Shown one piece after another: positions 57,690 to 64,000 of a DNA stretch of 64,000 nt. The DNA is from Quillaja saponaria (Eukaryota > Streptophyta > Magnoliopsida > Fabales > Quillajaceae). Location of the stretch: assembly GCA_029379385.1 (NCBI GenBank), contig CM055611.1:15880062-15944061 (forward strand). Direction: 5' to 3'. How positions within the stretch are numbered: the stretch's first letter is position 1; every line of letters begins with the position of its first letter. A program made the position numbers and the translations under genes. Under the pieces are notes generated by a model. That model had not been told where the DNA came from and ran no database searches. It worked only from the letters and a program-made list of their open reading frames with translations.

Positions 57690-58245
57690 AAGACAAAACC
57701 AAGACAATATTACAATGGCCCATGAAGCTTTCCATTACCTTAAGATGAAAAAATGGCAAGGCTATACTCTTACAATCAAGCTTGATATGAATAAAGCCTA
57801 TGTAGATGGGGCTTAACTCTAAATGGACGAGACTGATTTTAGAATGTATCTTTTCAGTAAAGTATACTCCGCTTCTCAGTGGTAAACTAGCAGGTTCTTT
57901 TAAGCTGACTAAGGGCCTTTGACAAGGAAGCCCCCTCTCCCCATACCTCTTCATTTTAGTGGCTGATGTGCTCTCCAGAATGATTCTAAAGGCAGTTGAT
58001 CAAGAGAGACTAGATGGTCTAAATATTACATGTCATTACCCCATTCTCTCGCATTTATTTTTGCTGATGACTCTTTGTCTTCATTAAAGCAAACAAGGAA
58101 AATTGTAGAGCCATGACTAATATCATTAAGGAGTATTATGAAGCTTCTAGACAGTTATCCAATCTAAACAAATCCTCCACATTCTTTTCCCCGAATACCC
58201 CTATATCGATTCCTGCAATAAGAGCTTGCCGAATCTTTGAGTCTT
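57690..58245 (+). pseudogene. LINE reverse transcriptase, palm domain
   Basis: Frame pieces carry 'SERQNQDNITMAHEAFHYLK', 'IKLDMNKAY' (first catalytic Asp), 'GSPLSPYLFILVADVLSRMI' and FADD at 58,060-58,071, where both catalytic aspartates of the (F/Y)xDD box remain. The palm is split by frameshifts and a stop before QGSPLSPY. The minus-strand frame at 57,673-57,954 is a shadow. Confidence 0.85.
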
Positions 58246-58955
58246 GAAGGTACTAATGACCCTGGCAATTACTTAGGACTTCTTACTATTTGGGGTAAAT
58301 CAAAACGACATGCTCTAGCTTTTATCTTGGACAGGATCATGAACAAGGTTCAGGGTTGGAAACATAATTATCTCATGATCTCACATGCAGGGAGAAAGGT
58401 TCTTATTAAATCAGTTGCTTTTGCTATTCCCTCCCTATCCAATGACTTGTTTTAAATTCCCCAAGAATCTTTGTGATGAAATCCTGAGTGCTATAGCTAA
58501 ATTCTGGTGGGGACAACAAGGTGGAGATAGGAAAATTCATTGGAAGTCTTGGTCAAAACTTGCTTGTGCAAAAGATGATGGAGGAATGAGATTGAGATTT
58601 ACACTCTTTTAAAGCCTTGTTAGCTAAACAGGTTTGGAGAATTACTCAGTATCCGGATGCTTTTTGGGTAAGGTTACTTAAAGGTATTTACTTTTCGGAA
58701 TCCTCAATCTTTCTAGGAAAAAAGGGGGCAAGTGCATCATGGTTATGGTCTGGCTTGTTAGAAGGGAGAGACCTACTTCAACAAGGCCTTATGTGGCGAG
58801 TGGGAACATGAGACAATGTGGAATTTTGGAAGGATAAATGGATACCTACCCTCTCGAGGGAAGAAGTTAGAGCCATCCCCTCCCCTCCCCCTCCACTAGA
58901 TGGCCACTCAATGATTGTTAAATATTGCATAGTTAATGCACACTGGCATCTTGAT
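58237..58955 (+). pseudogene. LINE ORF2 C-terminal region
   Basis: Overlapping frames 58,237-58,455, 58,385-58,612 and 58,617-58,811 read 'GNYLGL', 'VQGWKHNYLMISHAGRKVLI', 'IPSYPMTCFKFPKNLCDEI', 'AKFWWG' and 'IHWKSWSKLACAKDDGGM', the thumb/connection of plant LINE ORF2, then 'NVEFWKDKWIP'. The RNase H or zinc-binding end is missing. Confidence 0.85.
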
Positions 58956-60879
58956 TAAGTGTCTAAATTGTTATTGGGAGATTAATTAAGAAGTTAACCT
59001 ACTTTCATTTGGTAGAAGCTAGATTGAGCTTCTAAATTGTTGAATATCATTTTGGTCATTGTCGTCGTCATCGTCATTGTCCTCCTTCTCGTTCTCTCCC
59101 TCTCTCTCACTCAAAAGAAGTCTTAAAACTGGGGACACTTTCCTTGTATAGTAAAGTTATGATTTTCTATTATATAGATAAATTTTTTTTTTGGATACAT
59201 ATTGTATAGATAATTGATATAACTAAAATGGGAAATTTGTACCAACAAGAGATTGAGTGCAGTGGTAACTCCCAAGGTGATAACACAAATTTGAACACAA
59301 GTTTGAATCTTGGAGCATGCAATAGTTGAAATGGTCATACTAGTAGCGACAAAGTCCGAGGAACTAACCTCACAACAATGTTTGTGGAGAAACTAGAGAG
59401 AAAAAAAAAATGAGGAATGTTGATATGAAGATGTAGAGGTGAACATAAATGCTTGAGACATTTTGTATGCTTAATATGAGCCCCTTGTAAGCTTAATATG
59501 AACCCCTTCCACACTTGCCATATATTTTTGTTTTCAATTTTGAAAAATAAGAAACAAAATAATAAAACGTTCTGCTAATTTCTTGAGTAGAATTTTTTTT
59601 TATTTTGAAGTTGGTATTGATATGGAAAAAAAATGGAGAAATATGTATATCTGTATATATATAGTATGTGCAGCAGCAGACAAAACTAATTGAGCATTTG
59701 TGCATTTAGTGCTGATCCCCTTTCCAACGATCCATATTGTATGGAAAGGAAGAAAACAAAAGAAGACAAAATGATTCTCCTAACCAACTGTAATATAAGC
59801 TTTTATTTATATCAAACAGAAGAAGTCTATCAAGTGTTATAAAGAAAGTCTATCAATTAAATATGCTTGTTTTTACATGTTTCTTAGTTGCGCATGTATA
59901 GGTGGAAGATTAGATAGATGTGGGTGCAAGCATAAGAACAAGTCTTGGAATTCCTTCGCAACCGCGAGCCAAGAACAATTAAGCTAAATTGTAGATTATA
60001 GGTAAGGATATGTTGATTCCTTTTTCTTCCTTCTTCTTTGCTTCCTCCCTTTCTTTTTCTTTTTCTCTTATGGAAACGAATCATGGAACTGTCTTTAATT
60101 TTTGTCACTAACACTCGGTTTAGTGTTTTTTTTTTTTTTTTGGCTTACATGTTGATAACTTACTATTACCCCATCAATTAAACAGAGAAAAATATAAAGC
60201 TTGTTAGTTTAGCTATTGTTTTCAATTCTTAGCCTCTTGGGTATGTTCTAGTAATAGTGAGACAATACAGTTTGACTTTGATGACATGAATGCTGAAAGA
60301 ACGGGAAGAGATGAGTGTTATAAATTCAAAGTACCTTTAGAATGGTTGTTGTATGTACTGGCGAATAGGAGTGAGGACTCTTTTCCATCACCTTGAACAG
60401 TATAATTTACTCTAAAGTGTGTTTGTGTGCGCATGTGCAGATTTCACACGTGCATACGTGACAATCATTAAGAAGTGAATTGTATTTCCAATAAAAAAAT
60501 AAATTTGTCACTTCATAAAATCAGGAATGCACAAGCAGTGAACAATACACACACATATAGGCAGTTATTCTTTTTATTTCTTATCAGAGACACACCAAAG
60601 ATTTTTGAATTTACAAATTTGCACAATTTAAATTAGGAAGGCACACCATTCAGCAATGCATGGACATGTACACAATTGTTCTATTTTATTTGCTTTTCAG
60701 GAAAGACCAAAAAATCTTTGTATTGCTTAAACCACTTTTGTGACCAAAATAACTATTATCTGTTATCAGTACATGATAAAATAGCGAGATAATCCTTATA
60801 TGTTCATGGTTTTTTTCTGTCTTCAAGTCTTAAGCAAAGTGAAAATTAACAAATAATATTTATTTGAGTTGAGCAGTAA
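58956..60879. other. Unassigned intergenic DNA
   Basis: No gene recognised. A trinucleotide-like stretch 'gtcgtcgtcatcgtcattgt' lies near 59,060, followed by a (TC)-rich segment to 59,110. Minus-strand frames at 59,123-59,338, 59,493-59,705 and 59,884-60,114 lack family features; the last is low-complexity lysine/arginine. Confidence 0.4.
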
Positions 60880-61105
60880 AATGGATGATTCATGACAAGA
60901 GGCTCAGTCACAACTTCTGGTAATGAAGGTGGATATGGAAGCCACGCTGATGATATTTGAGAAACTCTTGACATAAAATACTCTGAAGGGGTGCAGTATC
61001 ATTCTTATTTGTCACACAAGATCAGATAGGTAGATTTCCTTCATTTATTTTCTTCAGTGCTGACTGCGGCACGATAATTATTGGGATCCTTGGAACTGAG
61101 TTGTA
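60880..61105 (+). pseudogene. Possible gene fragment, unidentified
   Basis: 60,895-61,025 reads in one frame as non-low-complexity protein ('GSVTTSGNEGGYGSHADDI', a stop, then 'LDIKYSEGVQYHSYLSHKIR'). At about 61,056 'tttcttcag' could be an acceptor before a less AT-rich block to 61,100. This may be the decayed 3' end of a gene, but I do not recognise the family and the splice calls are guesses. Confidence 0.25.
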
Positions 61106-62151
61106 ATTTGTCATGTTGCATATTCTTTTCTTGCACATGTTTATATGAATTGATCGATTTATTTTTTGTTTTCTTTATTTATTTGCATTTTATTGAAAAA
61201 ATTACGCATGTCAGATAACTGATCTTAACAGATATATATGGAGCACTATATCTCTAACTGCATGGTTGCTGGATTTCTGCTCCTCTGCATCTAGAAGAAC
61301 ACCTTTAGCAGATTCTCAATGAACTATCATCTGTACCTGTATTTTTGGTTGTTGATGTTGAAGTAGTTACTTTTCTTTGGGAAAATGTTGTATAGCTACC
61401 AAGTAAATCACTTCTTGTTTTAGCCAAATACCAAGTAAAAGAAGTTCTTTACCTGGTAAATAACATTTACCAACTTCCAGTGGAGCAGCAGGACGAAAAA
61501 AAATGGAGGGAATACAGCAATGCATGGACAGTAACTATCACTTTTTAAAATCTGTTATGATCATAGAACTCACCCGTGGCACATGTAGTGTTGAGAGATT
61601 TTCATGAGATTTGATGTAAATTGTTCTGGCACTTGATGTCCATATTAGTTAATCATATTTTATTGTCAGAGGAGAAGACTGCGGTGATGAAGTCATAAAA
61701 TGCTGAACAGCTTATTCACAATCAGGATTCCTGTTAAGGATTTAGAATATTTTTTTGGTAACTTAAGAAACAATCTGCTACAATTCAACCTATTATATCT
61801 GGAAAGACAGAAGGGGAAGGAAAAAAGAGACAACAATTACAACATTTTCCGTTATGTATCTTGCGTGCGGTTGTTTTTATTATGAAATTTAATCAACAAT
61901 GACTCTCTTAAAGCAATATGGTGTAGCAGTCTTCTGCAACCAAAAGAAGATTCTGATAAGTGAACACTCAGATCTAGACAATTATTTTTGATCCCCCTCT
62001 CAGTTCTGCGGCCTAGAGAACAGCTTTCCTAACCCCATATTCATAATTTTCATAAATTTCTTAGCTAATAACTGAGTATTATACTTAAGTTATGCACCTT
62101 GACAAAACTCAGAATTGAATATCATGGATTAGAGAAATGTTCTAACCAAAT
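61106..62151. other. Unassigned DNA
   Basis: Composition is mixed and less AT-rich than the 33-47 kb region, consistent with old gene UTR or intron sequence, but nothing is identifiable. The frame at 61,700-61,885 has no family features. Confidence 0.35.
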
Positions 62152-62735
62152 GTTAACATCAAATTGGGTACTTGGGTAGGAGCTTAAGAGTTTGTTCACT
62201 TATATTTGGCCTATTTTTCTGCTCTCCTCATTTTCAACTTTTTATGGTATACCTTATCTGAACTGAAACGTATACATACCATACCAGACTATTGTCTTTT
62301 TACAAGTCTGGTAGATAGATTTTCTTTTATCTTATAGTCTTTGGAGCTTCTTATTCTGTACTAGTTAAATATGGCTTAGTGACCCAATCTCAGTCTTTAA
62401 TTATGTGTGCATTTATTGCAGGAAAGTGTACAGGTTGGAACATTCTGTTTGGAACATGGTATCAGGGCTAGGCCTATAACTGATAGGTTGCCCCATTATG
62501 CGTACACCCAGCAATTGATCGGCCTACGATTGATGGGCTCTACCTCTCGATTTCGAATCTCCACATTCCATTTGAGGGGTGTCAATGTATGAACTCCCAC
62601 AGTGCTAAGGCTAGAGGGCTTCATAATCGTTATAAGTAAATTGGCCTCTTCTCTTGTCACCAATTAATTGATTTTCAAGAGTGAGGCTCTAACAGTGACA
62701 TTGGTCACTATTGTAGCTTAATTATCGCTTTTCTT
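62152..62735 (+). repeat. Intron-like repeat, copy 2 (copy 1 at 16,610)
   Basis: Direct-orientation match to 16,610-16,960, 45.5 kb away. Both edges align ('acatcaaatt.ggtacttgg' and 'tggtcactattgtagcttaa'). The middle differs by a ~240-bp block with PBS, polypurine and LTR-like parts. Confidence 0.7.
62457..62694 (+). mobile_element. TRIM-like retrotransposon fragment, 5' LTR missing
   Basis: TGGTATCAGGGC at 62,457-62,468 resembles the initiator-Met primer-binding site. A ~100-bp non-coding interior ends in purine-rich 'ttgagggg' (62,572-62,579). A ~115-bp LTR-like segment follows (62,580-62,694, TGTCAATG...CTCTAACA) with 'gaactcccaca' and 'accaattaattgatttt' blocks, as known from plant TRIM LTRs. 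Its 5' LTR is not present, and no TSD was confirmed. It is absent from the homologous place in copy 1 of the surrounding repeat. Confidence 0.5.
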
Positions 62736-62841
62736 ATAGCATACACAAGAAGTATAAGCATACCCATGAAGTGGATTCTAATAGTTTAAAAAAAATAAAT
62801 CAACACTTCCACTTAATAGCTTTTATTTGTCAATGTTATAA

Positions 62842-63394
62842 ACTTATGTTGTGTGATGCTAGTACTCTTTGGGTAAGATTTTCCACTCACATAGTCCATA
62901 GGACTCACCTATCTCTTGTGGATTTTTTTTAGTAATAGGAGTTCGGTACATGGCGTCGTCGAGCTTTTGACTTGCCGATTGAATATGGCAAGGTAATTCC
63001 AAGATCTTAAACTTACAGTCAAGGATAAAAATTTGCAATCACACTAGAACTGTGACGTGTCTAATTTTGGTATGATGTAAGAGTCTAGCTATTTGTTTCA
63101 ATTAGGAGCAGAGCTCCTTGTTATCTTTGTGTTATTATTGTGTGAGATCATGAACATAAGTGTTTGTATTTTGAGGCATGTTCAATATTGTTAGGAACCA
63201 CTGCCAAAATTTTTCAATAAATTGTTAATTGTTTTAGAAAATAAAATTTTTCAATGAACTTCTGTTTTATAAAGGTTACTTTTACCCTTTGGATGGACCA
63301 AGAGTCATGTTTGTTACTTTGTTTTGAAGTCAGGGTTACGGAGGTCTGGTTATCTAATCCTCTGGCTAGTCATGCCTTTATGAAGGGTGTGACA
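62842..63394 (+). repeat. 3' end of the large gypsy LTR (LTR-e)
   Basis: Aligns with 25,068-25,626 of LTR-b: 'gttgtgtgatgctagtac', 'ttccactcac', 'ggactcacc', 'gcagagctcctt', 'cagggttacggaggt', 'tagtcatgcc', ending 'gtgtgaca'. No primer-binding site follows ('gtagtcattatata'), so this is the end of a 3' or solo LTR, with its 5' part missing before 62,842. Confidence 0.75.
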
Positions 63395-64000
63395 GTAGTC
63401 ATTATATAATCAACCCTACAAAATCATCCTCTTATATAAATATTTACATTTAATATTCCACTTAAAAACTAATTTCTCTTTTTAAATGCTCTATTTACTA
63501 TTTTAAAATAAAGTTATTTTCTTTCATTATTTAAAAATTTTAATTTTATAGTTAAATTATTTAACTTCCATATTTCTCATTCACCATATAACTAATGGGA
63601 TATATGTAGATTGATTCTTGTACAAGTAATAATAATTAAGTTCTTTGGAGTACTTTACTAAACAACTAATATATATACTTCATCCTAATCTATATGCATA
63701 ATTTAATATTTGTGTACATAACTATTACCAAGTTGATTACAATTTCAATAATGTGCTATTCAAAAATCCAATTTTCACGAATTATCCAAAATGAACCAAC
63801 CAATTCAATTAAACCTTCCTTCCAAGCTTACAATTAGGTTCTAATTATTATTATTATTTTCAATTCACTTACTCTTACTTTAATTAATTTCAATTAGTTC
63901 TTAATTTAATTTATTAATCAATGGACACATAAAATGCACCCATATGATAGTAAGTAAATTCTTATTTCTCATAACCATACTTAATCCTCACTCAACCTAC
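63395..64000. other. AT-rich DNA at window end
   Basis: No gene or repeat end recognised. Confidence 0.4.

Larger units (their letters stand above)
56137..58955 (+). mobile_element. Truncated L1-type LINE with endonuclease and RT
   Basis: The order on + is that of plant L1 ORF2: endonuclease (56,200-56,500, 'SPCGLSDGLLLWW', 'RDFNDI' in place of the usual GDFN), endonuclease end ('RPDAAFLRERLDK', 'SDHPTLII' at about 56,715), RT N-terminal part (57,000-57,539, 'GDQKTRFFHA', 'LKAPGSDGF'), RT palm ('LTIKLDMNKAYV', 'GSPLSPYLF', 'FADDS'), and a C-terminal part ending near 'VEFWKDKWIP'. Multiple frameshifts and stops. The 5' part and 3' end with poly(A) are missing, so it is dead. A related fragment lies at 50.3-50.8 kb. 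Confidence 0.88.

Noticed and set aside
1..64000. Plastid or mitochondrial DNA insertions, rRNA or tRNA genes, prokaryotic features
   Set aside because: I saw no organelle gene, rRNA, tRNA or bacterial-type operon motif on either strand.

Overview
This window looks like intergenic DNA from a plant nuclear genome, most likely a eudicot. It is strongly AT-rich with many homopolymer and (AT)n runs. It holds one convincing intact host gene, a DUF247 (UPF0481) protein of a plant-specific family, on + at about 48.26-49.65 kb. Nearly everything else is transposable-element sequence: Ty3/gypsy with a chromodomain, Ty1/copia, L1-type LINE, an Au-like tRNA-derived SINE, TRIM, hAT, CACTA and PIF/Harbinger-type MITEs. 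I cannot name the species from the sequence.

Layout. 0-8.5 kb is old repeats: blocks of a dispersed family called R1 here, a local duplication and a SINE with target-site duplications (TSDs). 8.57-10.91 kb is a hAT-type element with a perfect 8-bp TSD that holds a truncated Ty3/gypsy copy, whose LTR carries a heat-shock-element-like array. 11-16 kb is degenerate repeats, a Ty1/copia pol remnant and a second SINE on the opposite strand. 16.6-18.5 kb has a repeat shared with 62.2-62.7 kb, a possible last exon, and a non-autonomous CACTA element. 18.5-25.63 kb is a stack of LTR pieces of one large Ty3/gypsy family, ending in an initiator-Met primer-binding site. 25.89-31.33 kb is a complete but dead 5.44-kb chromovirus-like element with LTRs, TSD, PBS, gag and pol. 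32-47.4 kb is AT-rich repeats: four copies of a 1.1-2.1 kb unit, a long inverted repeat, a 236-bp tandem triplet, and two nested hAT elements. 48.26-49.65 kb is the DUF247 gene. 50.3-58.95 kb has two LINE fragments separated by R1 copies and a Tourist-like MITE. 59-64 kb is mostly unassigned, with possible gene debris, a TRIM fragment and the 3' end of the same large LTR seen at 25 kb.

How it fits together. No operon or pathway is visible. The window is a layered insertion record: hAT inside older repeat, gypsy inside hAT, gypsy inside gypsy, hAT inside hAT, TRIM inside a duplicated intron-like repeat. None of the retroelements appears able to move alone. The DUF247 gene has a plausible TATA box, an uninterrupted reading frame and a polyadenylation signal. 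All homology calls come from reading motifs and repeats by eye; boundaries without a TSD are approximate.
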